Source: Streptomyces griseomycini | Lineage (GTDB): Bacteria; Actinomycetota; Actinomycetes; Streptomycetales; Streptomycetaceae | Length of the DNA: 64,000 bases | Assembly (NCBI RefSeq): GCF_014203535.1 | Contig: NZ_JACHJI010000011.1 | Coordinates: 62,001 to 126,000 of the forward strand | Reading direction: 5' to 3' | In this document: piece after piece, positions 17,652 through 28,484 of the stretch | How positions within the stretch are numbered: position 1 is the first letter of the stretch | Layout: each line of letters opens with the position of its first letter | Program-made: the position numbers and the translations under genes | The notes under the pieces: generated by a model | Databases searched by the model: none | What the model saw: the letters and a program-made list of their open reading frames with translations, nothing else | What the model was told of the DNA's origin: nothing

Positions 17652-18326
17652 CTACGTCTGCGCCGGGGCCGGCGGCGCGGGCCCCGCCGGCACACCGGTG
17701 GTGTCGCCCAGGACCCGGGCCGCCCAGTGCTGCCAGCGGTCGGCGCAGCCGGGGACCGCGGCCCGGTAGGAGGCGGCGAAGACCAGGGCGCCGAGGTCCG
17801 GGCGGCGGATGTGGTCCGCCGCCGTGACCGCCCACAGCTCGACCTCGGCCCGCTCCCGGGCCGGGGTGAGCGAACCGATGCGCTCCGGCACGCCCGCCAG
17901 GGTGCCCAGCAGCGCGCCGCTCTCGCCGTACGCGCGGGCCGCGGCCAGCTGCCGGCCCAGCAGGCGCCGCAGCCGTTCGCCCGCGGTCCGGGCCGGCGCG
18001 GCCGCGAACAGCTGTTCGGCGGTGGCGAACGACCGGGTGCGGGTGACCAGGGTCCACCCGGCGCTCAGCAGGTCGCCGCCCTGCTCGAAGCACTCGGCGG
18101 CCGCCTCGTAGCGCCGCGCGGACAGCAGGCACTCGGCGGCCCGGCTCGGCCGGCGGGCGCGCAGCCAGCAGTCGGCGGCACGCACCGGGTCCCCCGCGTG
18201 CTCCCACAGTTCGGCCGCCTTCAGCGGGTGACCCGCCTCCTCGTGGCAGCGGGCGGCCTGGGCGTGGTCGCCCGTCTGCTCGTAGCAGTGGGCGGCGCGC
18301 ACCAGGAGGTCGGGCGGTCTCCTCAT
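17652..18326 (-). CDS. TPR-like helical repeat protein
   Basis: 224 residues. The first 130 are repeated helix pairs with A-x-C/A and G-D/H periodicity (AAHCYEQTGDHAQAARC, AAELWEHAGDPVRAADC, AAECFEQGGDLLSAG), as in TPR solenoids. The rest is helical with a Pro/Ala-rich end. ATG 18326 overlaps the upstream stop by ATGA. It resembles the tail of the next protein in the operon, so the two may stack. Likely a scaffold in the ATPase complex. Confidence 0.75.
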   Translation of the reverse strand: MRRPPDLLVRAAHCYEQTGDHAQAARCHEEAGHPLKAAELWEHAGDPVRAADCWLRARRPSRAAECLLSARRYEAAAECFEQGGDLLSAGWTLVTRTRSFATAEQLFAAAPARTAGERLRRLLGRQLAAARAYGESGALLGTLAGVPERIGSLTPARERAEVELWAVTAADHIRRPDLGALVFAASYRAAVPGCADRWQHWAARVLGDTTGVPAGPAPPAPAQT

Positions 18327-18595
18327 TCGTGGGCGCGCCTCGGCTCTCGGGGTTGCTCCTGGACGGCCGGTTCGGCCTGCACCGGCAGGGGACGGGGCCG
18401 CGGCTCCCGCTCCCGGTCGGGGACGATCTCCTCCACGCCGGGTCTGCGGTCCAGCACCCGGCCGATCGCATGGGCGATCTCGTCGTGGGTGGCGTCGTGG
18501 TCCTGGATCCGCGTGGTGCCGCCGATGTCGTCCACCCGGAACAGCTCGACCTCGCCGGTCTCGGCGTTGTACCGGAACTCGACCCTGACCCGCAT
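18323..18595 (-). CDS. Small ternary-system protein
   Basis: 90 residues. The first 50 form a compact beta-alpha unit (RVRVEFRYNAETGEVELFRVDDIG); the rest is a charged Pro/Glu/Arg-rich tail, probably disordered. No motif of an enzyme. It lies between the coiled-coil and TPR genes with a 3-base gap and an ATGA overlap, so it is made in step with them. A small accessory component of the FtsH/MoxR system is the best guess. Confidence 0.7.
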   Translation of the reverse strand: MRVRVEFRYNAETGEVELFRVDDIGGTTRIQDHDATHDEIAHAIGRVLDRRPGVEEIVPDREREPRPRPLPVQAEPAVQEQPREPRRAHE

Positions 18596-18598
18596 CGC

Positions 18599-19393
18599 TC
18601 AGGCCTCCATCTCGAACTGGATGTTGAGCGTCCCGTCCGTCTCGTCGACCCGGAGGTCCTGCGCGCCGTGCGTGCGCGCGTACTCCACGATGGCGTCGCG
18701 GTAGGCCACGGCCAGCACCTCGTGCACCGGGCGCAGGAAGTCGGTCCGCGCCTCCCTCAGCCGGACCTCGGCGTCCCGTTCGAGCTCCTCCCGGCGCCGC
18801 TCCGCGTCCTCGGCGGCCCTGCGTTCGGCCTCCGCGCGCGCTTCGGCGTCGATCTCGTCCCGCTGGCTCGCCAGGCTGCGCTGCCCGGCCAGCCGGGCCC
18901 GCTCCTCCTCGCGTGCGGCCTGCCGCGCGGCGTCGCGGTCGGCGCGTTCCTGCGCCTCGAGGCGGGCGGTGCGCTCGGCCACCGACCGGCTCAGGCCGGC
19001 CCAGCTGTCGTCGTAGTACTTCGCGGTGCGCTCGGCGGTGGCCTCCACCCGGACCGTGCCCTCCAGGGTGCGGGTCACCTCGGCCTCGGCGGTCACCACG
19101 TCGCTCAGCCGGGCGGTCAGCTCGATCTCGCCGGTGTCGAGGTGGTAGACCACCGTGCCGCCGTCCGTCTCGAGCCGGTAGGCGCCGTCCTGCCAGGTCC
19201 ACCGGGTGTCGGCGCCGAGGGCGGTCTCGAAGGCCCGGCGGGCCGCGGCACCGAGCAGGGTGCCGAACTCCTGCCGCAGGGTGGCCTCGCCGGCCACCTC
19301 GGCGCTGGCCCGGCCCGTCCGGCTGAGCTCCTCCTGCCACATGCGGGTGAGCCGGCTGGAGGCCCGGACGCGGACCCGTCGAGGATTGCACAT
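18599..19393 (-). CDS. Coiled-coil ternary-system protein
   Basis: 264 residues. The N-terminal half is globular (about 1-120). Residues about 125-210 are a long charged coiled coil (runs of EAQERADRDAARQAAREEE type). A conserved-looking C-terminal unit follows (DGTLNIQFEMEA at the end). No catalytic motif. ATG 19393 has AGGGGG 8 bases upstream. The position next to MoxR and the small protein suggests a linker between the ATPase and the propeller/vWA partners. Confidence 0.75.
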   Translation of the reverse strand: MCNPRRVRVRASSRLTRMWQEELSRTGRASAEVAGEATLRQEFGTLLGAAARRAFETALGADTRWTWQDGAYRLETDGGTVVYHLDTGEIELTARLSDVVTAEAEVTRTLEGTVRVEATAERTAKYYDDSWAGLSRSVAERTARLEAQERADRDAARQAAREEERARLAGQRSLASQRDEIDAEARAEAERRAAEDAERRREELERDAEVRLREARTDFLRPVHEVLAVAYRDAIVEYARTHGAQDLRVDETDGTLNIQFEMEA

Positions 19394-19421
19394 TGGGGTA
19401 CCCCCTGGTGTGTTCCCGCCC

Positions 19422-20627
19422 TCACTCGAACTGGTCGAGCAGTGCGTTCACTTCGGCGATGATACGAGACAGCTCTGCCTCGGTCTGGGTGTTCACCGGC
19501 GGATGCTCCCTCAGCTCCCGTGAGAGGTCGCCGAGTCTGTGGAGCCCTTCGATGACGCTCCATTCGCTGGGCCGCCGCTCGGCGGTCAGCGGTGCGCTGA
19601 TCTCCCGGGCGTCGAGCAGTATTTCGTGGTCGGAGCGGTGCCGCCGGGACGGCTCCCCGCCGTGCTTCTCCACCACGGCCTGCACGGCCTCCTCCACCGT
19701 GGTGCGGTCGGCCGGGTCGGTCCAGATGTGGGCCAGCGGCCACAGGTCCACCGGCCGGGCGATGCGCGACTCGCGCAGCAGTGCGGCCGCGGCGACCAGT
19801 TTCAGGCTGCGCACCAGCCGGCGGTCGGAGAGCCGGACCCCCTGGATCAGCAACTGGCGCACCAGAGCGCGGTGTTCGCCGAGGACCGGATCCAGGTCGA
19901 CGTCCTTCAGGCGCAGGGAGAGCCGGCCCAGCCGTTCGACGGTCACCGTGCCCGCGGCGCGGTCCGCGCCGGTCCGCGCGGCCGTGCCCGTGCCGCGTGC
20001 CTGCTCGGCCGACTGCACCGCGGACGCGATCCGGCGGCTCTCGTGCCCCCAGCCCACCTGCAGCAGCCGCTCCAGGTCGGTGCCGCCCACCGGCTCCACC
20101 TGCAGCCGGATCAGGAACCGGTCGGAGAACGCGGTCAGGCCCGGATCGTCGGGTATCTCGTTGGTCGCGCCCAGCAGGCTGATCAGCGGGGCGTTCTCGG
20201 CCCGGGCGCCGTTGTGGTAGCGGCGTTCGTTGAGCAGGGTCAGCAGGGTGTTGAGGATGGCGCTGCTGCCCTGGAACACCTCGTCCAGGAAGACGATCTC
20301 GGCCGTCGGCAGCATCCCCTCGGTGCGCACCTGGTAGGTGCCCTGCCGGAACCGCTCGAAGTCCAGCGCCCCGAAGATCTCCGACGGCTCGGTGAACCGG
20401 GTGAGCAGGTAGCTGAAGTGGCGGGCCTCGACGTACCGGGCCAGCGCCGAGATCAGCTCGCTCTTGGCGGTTCCGGTGGGGCCGAGCAGCAGCGCGTGCT
20501 CCCGGCAGACCACGGCGAGCTGCAGCAGCCGCACCGCGCGCTCCCGGCCGACGAACTCGTCGCCGAGCCGCCGCCGCACGTACTCCAGGTCCCTGATGGT
20601 GTCGACGGTGTCCTGGCCCCAGCTCAC
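19422..20627 (-). CDS. MoxR-family AAA+ ATPase
   Basis: 401 residues. Walker A GPTGTAKSE at 49-57, Walker B IVFLDEVF at 111-118, sensor-1 GATNE near 150 and arginine-finger region LTAFSDRFL near 165 identify a MoxR/RavA-type AAA+ ATPase. The lid and a variable helical tail follow. GTG 20627 has GGAGG 6 bases upstream. MoxR ATPases act with vWA-domain partners as chaperone-like remodelling machines; the vWA-like domain here is in the propeller protein. Confidence 0.93.
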   Translation of the reverse strand: MSWGQDTVDTIRDLEYVRRRLGDEFVGRERAVRLLQLAVVCREHALLLGPTGTAKSELISALARYVEARHFSYLLTRFTEPSEIFGALDFERFRQGTYQVRTEGMLPTAEIVFLDEVFQGSSAILNTLLTLLNERRYHNGARAENAPLISLLGATNEIPDDPGLTAFSDRFLIRLQVEPVGGTDLERLLQVGWGHESRRIASAVQSAEQARGTGTAARTGADRAAGTVTVERLGRLSLRLKDVDLDPVLGEHRALVRQLLIQGVRLSDRRLVRSLKLVAAAALLRESRIARPVDLWPLAHIWTDPADRTTVEEAVQAVVEKHGGEPSRRHRSDHEILLDAREISAPLTAERRPSEWSVIEGLHRLGDLSRELREHPPVNTQTEAELSRIIAEVNALLDQFE

Positions 20628-20669
20628 GGCGCCTCCTGCTGCTGCGTGTCCCTCGTACGTGCCACGGCG

Positions 20670-22582
<1,913 letters not shown>

Positions 22583-22586
<4 letters not shown>

Positions 22587-23455
22587 GAGGTGCTCCCCTC
22601 ACTCGCCTCCAGCCGTTCCACCTGCCGGTACAGGCGCACGCCTTCCAGGTACTCCTTGCCGATGCCGGAACGCGCCCTCAGCAGCTGCCGGTGCGAGCGC
22701 TCCAGCCGGGCGAGCGCGGCCCACCAGTACGCCACCGGACGGGCCGCGGGCAGGTCGGGCGGTGCCGTCAGGCCGATGCGGGCCCGGCGGACCAGCGACA
22801 GGTGCGCCTGCGCGTGGCGCAGCAGCGCCGCCTCGTACACGTCGATCACCAGGTCCCGCTCGCTCATCCGCAGCTGGTCGAGCAGCCTGCCGCGCCACAG
22901 GGCCTGCGCGGGGGAGGCCGGGGCCTCGCAGTAGACGGTGGTGATCATCCGACGTCCTTGGGGGTGTGTCAGGAGTACGTCCTCGAGCAGGAGTTCCGCG
23001 TCGGTCTCGCCGACCGGATCGGGCCGGTCCAGGAGCGCGGTGAGCGGTGAGGCGGCCCGCAGCCGGCCGGCCAGCGCCGCGTCGCCGATGTGCGGCAGCG
23101 CCGGCGTGACCACCGCGTGGTGGGTGAGCACGTCCCACAGCGAGCGGGCGGGCGGCACCGCCCGGACCGTCTCGGCCGCCAGGTGGGGGCGGGCCCGGCC
23201 GCCGACCGCGGCCGCCAGCAGGAGGGCTCCGGCCCCGACCGGCCGCCGCTCTCCGGCCGCCAGGGCGTCCAGCCGCAGCCGGGCCGCGGTCCGCGCCGCC
23301 AGCCCGGTCAGGACCGCGGTGACGTCGGGCGGCGGAGCGGCCAGCTCCTGGGGGTCCGTCAGCTCTCCCTCGGGCGGAGCGGAACGCGCCGCCGGGTCGG
23401 CGTCAGCGGTCGTCGACCACAGCAGCACGCGCACGGCGGTATCGACCGCTGTCAT
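22583..23455 (-). CDS. Uncharacterised helical protein of the conjugation operon
   Basis: 290 residues, mostly alpha-helical and Ala/Leu/Arg-rich, without recognised motif. A stretch LLLEDVLLTHPQGRRMITTVYCEAP precedes a helix bundle at the C-terminus. It overlaps the JAMM gene by 53 bases and the FtsH-like gene by 4, so it sits between the modification genes and the ATPases and may be the adaptor between them. Confidence 0.65.
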
Positions 23456-24491
23456 CTCTCACCCACTGTTCGCACTCGCGCATCGAGTCACCGGAGCGTG
23501 CGTAGAAGCGCAGGAGCCGCTCGTCACCGGTGAGGTTGATCAGTCCGGCCACCTGCCAGGGCTGCCGGAACGTGCCCAGGTGCAGATCGACGTCGATGCC
23601 CGACAGGCCCGACTCCTTCCCCGAGAACAGGTGGGTGTGGTACCAGCCCATCAGCTGCCGGTCCTCCCCGGAGGCGGTGATGCGCCGGTTCACCTCGCGG
23701 AAGGAGTCGCCGGTGAAGGTGAAGTGCAGGGCTCCGGCCCCCGCGTGCTCGGCCGACGTGACCTCGTTGATCTCCACCAGATAGCGGTCCGCCGCCTCGC
23801 CGTCGCCGTCCGCCGGCCGCGCGCGGTCCGGGGCGAGGACGCGCAGGACCTTGCCGAGCAGGAAGCCGCCCTCCTCCAGCCGGCGGGAGAGCTTCATCTC
23901 GTGCAGGTGGTCGTAGGTGTCGCCGGACAGCAGGACCGTCACCTGGCCGAGCCCCGCGGCGTCGATGCCCAGCTCCTGCGGGTCGACCCCGGGCACCGGT
24001 GGTTCGGCCACCTTGCGCACGGTGAAACTGCGCCTGCTCTCCCGCAGGTTGAGGTCCATGGTGCCTTCGACCTCGGGGGTCGAGCGCCCGAGCGACAGAC
24101 CGCCGAGGGAGGGGTGGTCCAGGCAGAAGCCCCACACCTGCTCGTCGGGGTCGATCTGCTGCACCACGTGCTGCAGGACCGGGCCGAGCAGCTCCCGCAC
24201 CGGGTACTCCCGGTCGACGACGGTCTCCCCGGCGCGGGAGACGATCACCCCCAGCCGGCCGATCTGGCTGCGCAGGTTGTGGATCGTGCGCGGGCCGTCC
24301 GCCAGCCGGGGGTCGGGCCTGCGCACGTAGCGCAGGTGCATGATCAGCTGGTCCTCAGGATCGCCCTCCTCCAGCTCCCGCCGCAGCGCCTCGACCATCA
24401 GGGAGGACAGGGAGATCTTGCCCACGTAGTCGAAGGACGTGCTCTTGTAGAGCAGCACCATGGCCGCGCCGGCGCGGTTCTCAGTACTCAT
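23403..24491 (-). CDS. JAMM/MPN+ metallopeptidase (deubiquitinase-like)
   Basis: 362 residues. The C-terminal half is an MPN+ domain with a complete JAMM zinc site: Glu207 (EEGGFLLGK), His285 and His287 (GWYHTH), Ser297 and Asp300 (SGID). JAMM enzymes cut isopeptide or alpha-linked bonds at the C-terminus of ubiquitin-like proteins, either maturing the modifier or removing it. The N-terminal 180 residues are unrecognised. ATG 24491 lies inside the end of the E2 gene (11-base overlap). Part of an E1-E2-JAMM set. Confidence 0.9.
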   Translation of the reverse strand: MSTENRAGAAMVLLYKSTSFDYVGKISLSSLMVEALRRELEEGDPEDQLIMHLRYVRRPDPRLADGPRTIHNLRSQIGRLGVIVSRAGETVVDREYPVRELLGPVLQHVVQQIDPDEQVWGFCLDHPSLGGLSLGRSTPEVEGTMDLNLRESRRSFTVRKVAEPPVPGVDPQELGIDAAGLGQVTVLLSGDTYDHLHEMKLSRRLEEGGFLLGKVLRVLAPDRARPADGDGEAADRYLVEINEVTSAEHAGAGALHFTFTGDSFREVNRRITASGEDRQLMGWYHTHLFSGKESGLSGIDVDLHLGTFRQPWQVAGLINLTGDERLLRFYARSGDSMRECEQWVRDDSGRYRRARAAVVDDR

Positions 24492-25983
24492 CCGGGCTCG
24501 CTTCCACGCGGTGGACCTCCAGGAAACGGGAGCGGTCGGCCCGCTGGGTCAGCCCCGCGCGGGCCAGCCAGGTGGTGCCGCCGATCTCCTTGATGCGCTC
24601 CTGGCCCTCCCAGGAGAACGCCCAGGCGGCAGCGGCCCCGTCGAGGTATCCGCCGCGCTCGACGATGTCCTGCACGAGGCTGTCGAAGTCCATGGCCATC
24701 CGGTAGTCGTGCGGCAGGATCTCGTAGTTGCGGTACCGGGCCATGTCGATGAGCATCTGGCACAGGGAGTACATGCTCAGGTCGGGCGTGTAGTCGGTCA
24801 TCAGCGGGCCGAGGCACACCGATCCCTTGCGGTCCTCGTCGCGGGCGATGTTCGGGTGGAAGACGTCCGACCGCCACAGCACCCGCGGTGCCTGGATGGG
24901 GAATTCGGACGGCATCCAGATCACGAGGTCGTGCCGGTCGATGCGCCGGGGCTCCAGCGGCCAGGCCTCCGGGTCGTCGGGCGGGGCGAAGCCGGGGACG
25001 CCCAGCTCCACCGTGTACTCGACCGGGAGCTTGTCGTCGTCCATGCCGACCAGCGTGAACTCCTCGTGGTCCGCGGCGAATTCCACGATGTCGTCACGGG
25101 CCCGCGTCAGCGCCTCGAACCGCAGCCAGCTGTCGACACCGGCCGTCGACTCGGCCGACATCTGCAGCTGGCCGCCGTCCCGGACGCCCTGGTTGTACAG
25201 GGGTTGCTCCGGGTCGAGGCGGCGGGCCTCGCCGTTCTCGTCGCGGTAGTCGACGACGGCCCGCAGCAGCTGTCCGTTGGCGTCCTGGGCCACCTCCGGC
25301 CGGTACTGCGCCCAGACGGCCGGGACGAGATCGCTCGGCAGGGTCGTGTTGGGGACGTACGGGATCTCGAACTGCTGACCGTCGGGGCCCATGACCTGCA
25401 GGCGCGTGTACAGGGTCGGCCGGAAGTCGTACTCGCCGCAGAACACCTCCACGCCGGGTGCGATGCGCGCGGCCCGCTCCCGCAGGCGCTCCAGCCGGTC
25501 CGGGGGCAGCTCGGCGACCCGGTAGGCGGCCTGCCGGTGGCCGGCGTACAGCTGGACGGCGTCGGTGTCGAGCACCTCCCGGACCAGCCTGAGCAGCTCC
25601 GGGTAGTCCTCGCTGCCCACGAACTCCACCGTCCGGTACAGCGTGTCGGCGTTCCCGCCGGCGCCGTCGCGCTCCTGTCCCTCCTCGCCGAGGAAGTCCC
25701 GGATCTTCTGCAGGTCCTGGTTGCCCGGGTAGCGCCTGAGCACCGTCTCCAGCAGCTGCCGGACGCCGTCGCGCCGCACGGCGCCCAGCTCGAGGGCGCG
25801 CACCACCTGCCGCCAGTAGGCGACGACCTCCTGGCTCGCGTCCCAGCGGGGCCGGGTCTGCGGGGGGAAGTCCATGTCCTCCAGCAGTTCCTCGGCCTGG
25901 TTCTGGGTGCGGTAGATGTCCGCCAGCGTGTCGACCAGGACGCGTTTGATCTCGTTGGGCAGCCTGCCCGCTTCGTATGTCAC
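24481..25983 (-). CDS. Ubiquitin-conjugating (E2-like) enzyme with ubiquitin-like and effector-associated domains
   Basis: 500 residues. Residues about 10-100 form a helical effector-associated-type domain resembling the N-terminus of the CHAT protease of the same operon. About 192-277 is a beta-grasp ubiquitin-like segment ending GVRDGGQLQM. About 285-440 is an E2 fold: the run DLVIWMPSEFPIQAP, then VFHPNI (374-379) and catalytic Cys390 in KGSVCLG, in the classical HPN to Cys arrangement. GTG 25983 has GGAAAGGA 8 bases upstream. E1, RING-like and JAMM genes flank it. The ubiquitin-like part is internal, so it is more likely regulatory than the transferred modifier. Confidence 0.92.
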   Translation of the reverse strand: MTYEAGRLPNEIKRVLVDTLADIYRTQNQAEELLEDMDFPPQTRPRWDASQEVVAYWRQVVRALELGAVRRDGVRQLLETVLRRYPGNQDLQKIRDFLGEEGQERDGAGGNADTLYRTVEFVGSEDYPELLRLVREVLDTDAVQLYAGHRQAAYRVAELPPDRLERLRERAARIAPGVEVFCGEYDFRPTLYTRLQVMGPDGQQFEIPYVPNTTLPSDLVPAVWAQYRPEVAQDANGQLLRAVVDYRDENGEARRLDPEQPLYNQGVRDGGQLQMSAESTAGVDSWLRFEALTRARDDIVEFAADHEEFTLVGMDDDKLPVEYTVELGVPGFAPPDDPEAWPLEPRRIDRHDLVIWMPSEFPIQAPRVLWRSDVFHPNIARDEDRKGSVCLGPLMTDYTPDLSMYSLCQMLIDMARYRNYEILPHDYRMAMDFDSLVQDIVERGGYLDGAAAAWAFSWEGQERIKEIGGTTWLARAGLTQRADRSRFLEVHRVEASPDEY

Positions 25984-26993
25984 CGGGGCGTTCCTTTCCC
26001 GCCGGCCTCGGAGAGCTCCAGGTAGCGGATTCTGCGGGTGCGGCCGGCCACCAGGACCGGCAGGATCTCGCGCGGGGCGACGCCGAGATCGGTGAGCCGG
26101 GCGCGCGGGGGCGCGTCCGCGAGCCGGGTGGACTCGCGGGTGGGCGCGGAGCCGGGCAACGGCGCCCAGGTCATCACGGTCTCCTCGGGGGCCAGGTGGG
26201 CGGTCAGGTCGGCCGGGGTGGACAGCACCGTCTCCGGGACGGGGGCCACCAGGTCGGCGGGGATGCGGGTGTGCAGCGGGCATCCGGGGTCGCGGCGCAC
26301 GGTGACCGGGACCGCGGTCCCGCCCGCGGCGTCCACCCGGACCAGGCCCGGCGTGGTGTCCGCGCCGCACAGCAGCCGTACCGCGGTCACCGCCAGCCAC
26401 GAGCCGATCAGCGCGGAGACGGGCGCGGAGGCGCCGGTCTCCGGCACGACGGCGTCCGCACAGGCCCACGGGTCGTCCCGGACGGCCCGGTCCCGGTCGG
26501 TCAGGCCGCAGCCGAAGCAGGGCCCGGACGGCTCGTACAGCCGTACCTCGCCGCCCCAGGGGCTGGTGCCGCCGTCCAGCAGCGTCGCGCCCGCCAGGAG
26601 GCAGCGGCCGGCGAGCTGGAGCCGGGCGGCCAGGCTGTCCAGGCAGCCCACGACCAGCGAGGCGTCCCGGAGTTCGGCCAGCCCCACCCCGCTGACCAGG
26701 GGCGCGGTCCGGGCGTCGACCCGGGTCACCGGGGACAGCTCGGCGAGCCGGCGGGCCGCGGTGGGCGCCTTGGGCCGTCCGACGTCGTCGGCGCGGAACA
26801 GCGGGGCGCGGCTGAGGTTCGACTCCGAGACGTCGTCGGGGTCGCACAGCACCAGCCGGCCGACCCCGGCCAGGGCCAGCGCCTGCGCGCACTGGCTGCC
26901 CAGCGCGCCCGTCCCGCACACCACGACGGTGGCCCCGGCCAGCCGCTGCTGGTCCCAGCCGGGGACGAGGGTGTGCCGGTCGAAGCGCCCCAC
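25980..26993 (-). CDS. ThiF/E1-like ubiquitin-activating enzyme
   Basis: 337 residues. Rossmann ATP-binding motif GTGALGS 27-33, Asp51 for the ribose, SNLSR 58-62, a Lys at 75 and CLDS at 117-120 follow the E1/ThiF/MoeB layout. C159-x2-C162 and a later CxxH form the zinc site. Cys178 in WACADAVVPETGASAP is the likely thioester cysteine (crossover-loop position). It would adenylate a ubiquitin-like C-terminus and pass it to the E2. GTG 26993 is 1 base from the upstream stop; its TGA overlaps the E2 start. Confidence 0.92.
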   Translation of the reverse strand: MGRFDRHTLVPGWDQQRLAGATVVVCGTGALGSQCAQALALAGVGRLVLCDPDDVSESNLSRAPLFRADDVGRPKAPTAARRLAELSPVTRVDARTAPLVSGVGLAELRDASLVVGCLDSLAARLQLAGRCLLAGATLLDGGTSPWGGEVRLYEPSGPCFGCGLTDRDRAVRDDPWACADAVVPETGASAPVSALIGSWLAVTAVRLLCGADTTPGLVRVDAAGGTAVPVTVRRDPGCPLHTRIPADLVAPVPETVLSTPADLTAHLAPEETVMTWAPLPGSAPTRESTRLADAPPRARLTDLGVAPREILPVLVAGRTRRIRYLELSEAGGKGTPR

Positions 26994-26994
26994 G

Positions 26995-27633
26995 TCAGTC
27001 CCGCCTCAGGGTACGGAAGTTCATCGGGCACTGCTGGACGGTCAGTTCGCTGCGCCACTGTTCGAAGCAGCCGAGTCCGCGCGCCGGATCCTGGTGGACG
27101 GCCTTGCGGCAGCCGGGCTCCTCGGGCGAGCACGGGCAGACGACCACCGTCTCGAACAGCCGGAAGGTGTGCGTGCACACGAAGCAGGCGTTGCGCTGCC
27201 TCGGATGCCCGAGCACCGGGTCGCCCGGCATCAGCCGTACGGTGCGCAGGGTGTCCGGCGACGGGTCGGTGCGGTCGACGCCGCGGAAGAAGGCCGCCTG
27301 CGCGTGCGGGTCGGGCGGGCCGGCGGCCGGGGCGTCGCCGCTGCACGGCAGGGTGCGCAGATGATGGGTGACGTCGGTCAGCCTGCCGTCCTCCGCGTGG
27401 CGCAGGTACACGGTGTCGTCCAGCCGGAAGGTGTGGCCGCACACCCGGCAGGGTGCGCGGCGTCTGGAGCCGGGCCGTCGCCAGGAGCCCAGCCAGCGCG
27501 AGTCCAGGGTGGTGGAGGCCGGGCCGTCGGCGCCGGCCACCTGCGGATTGTCGCCGCGCTGGAGCCCGCGCTCGAAGGAGCTGGCGACGTCGGGCGCGGC
27601 GGAGGTCGGGGCGGGGGTGTCGGGTGCCGTCAT
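26995..27633 (-). CDS. RING-variant-like zinc protein (candidate E3)
   Basis: 212 residues: a disordered Pro/Ala-rich start, then two related Cys-rich units. The unit CxVCxHTFRL occurs at 62-71 and 150-159. The second continues as Cys166-x-Cys168, Cys175, AVH180, Cys189, Trp193 and Cys202, a spacing that recalls RING-variant fingers (CxxC, PCxC, VHxxC, W). No E3 is proven. Its place directly between CHAT and E1 with a 4-base ATGA overlap makes a ligase or substrate-adaptor role attractive. A general zinc-ribbon protein is the alternative. Confidence 0.78.
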   Translation of the reverse strand: MTAPDTPAPTSAAPDVASSFERGLQRGDNPQVAGADGPASTTLDSRWLGSWRRPGSRRRAPCRVCGHTFRLDDTVYLRHAEDGRLTDVTHHLRTLPCSGDAPAAGPPDPHAQAAFFRGVDRTDPSPDTLRTVRLMPGDPVLGHPRQRNACFVCTHTFRLFETVVVCPCSPEEPGCRKAVHQDPARGLGCFEQWRSELTVQQCPMNFRTLRRD

Positions 27634-28484
27634 GCCGCCCGGGTCCCGCGGGAGACGTGGTGGACCTCGTCCGGCGCGTGACCGCGCAGCCCGAGGGCCG
27701 CGCGGCCCGCCGCGCACGCCCGGTCGACGGCGTCGGAGTGGGCCAGGGAGCCGTAGAAGCCCTCGGCGAAGGCGATCGCGGCGTCGTCCCCGAGTTCGCC
27801 GTCCGTGCCCACGACGGTGTCGGCGCAGCCGAGCAGGGCGTCCGCGTACGCAGCCGACCAGCAGGAGTTGAGGACGACGCAGTCGAGCGGCGCGTGCAGG
27901 GCGAGCGCGTCGGCCAGTGCCCGGACCGGGACCGCGGCGGAGGTGCCCGCCTCGTCCTCGAAGAGCAGCCGGCCGTCGTCCGTGCCGTGCCCGGCGAAGT
28001 GCACGATCCGCGGCCCGAACGCCTGGAGCTGGGGGAGGATGTCGGACACCCGGGCCGCCGGGTGGACCGCCACCGTCAGCCGGCCCGCGGAGCGGGCCGC
28101 CGCCTCGCGGATGACGCGTTGCTCGGCCCCCAGCCGCAGCCTGGTCTCGTCGAGCGGCGCGGACATCAGGCACAGCACCCGCAGCCCGGTCGCCGCGCCC
28201 CGGCCGGCCAGGGCCCCGAGGCCCGTGTGCCCCGGGTACCGGGCCGCCGCCCGGTCGAGGAGGTCGGCGAGCGAGACGCCTTTGAACCTGCCCTGCGCCA
28301 CGGTCCGGCACACCGCGCGCCACCAGGAGGCGGCGGGCAGCGGCGGGGCGAACGGCGGCAGGAGGGCGGGTCTTATCCCGAGGTCCTCGAGGAATGCGTG
28401 ACTGCTCAGCGCATCCGGAAACAATTCGCCCAGCGTTTCGAATGCGTCGGCGTCGCGCATTTGTTCCCACGTCGAACTGGTCAC
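27630..28484 (-). CDS. CHAT-domain (caspase-like) protease with N-terminal effector-associated domain
   Basis: 284 residues. The N-terminal 90 form a helical adaptor (LEDLGIRP, SWWRAVCRT, ending in a RYPG motif) like that of the E2 protein. The rest is a CHAT domain with the catalytic dyad His166 (HFAGHG) and Cys208 (LNSCWS). CHAT proteases of conflict systems cleave proteins after activation and can be lethal to the cell. GTG 28484 with GGGGGACG about 6 bases upstream is preferred over the longer open frame. First gene of the 13-gene operon. Confidence 0.9.
   Translation of the reverse strand: MTSSTWEQMRDADAFETLGELFPDALSSHAFLEDLGIRPALLPPFAPPLPAASWWRAVCRTVAQGRFKGVSLADLLDRAAARYPGHTGLGALAGRGAATGLRVLCLMSAPLDETRLRLGAEQRVIREAAARSAGRLTVAVHPAARVSDILPQLQAFGPRIVHFAGHGTDDGRLLFEDEAGTSAAVPVRALADALALHAPLDCVVLNSCWSAAYADALLGCADTVVGTDGELGDDAAIAFAEGFYGSLAHSDAVDRACAAGRAALGLRGHAPDEVHHVSRGTRAA

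Noticed and set aside
24481..26919. 812-codon frame suggesting an E1-E2 fusion
   Set aside because: The upstream part is an out-of-frame reading of the E1 gene; GTG 25983 with a ribosome site starts the E2 protein.
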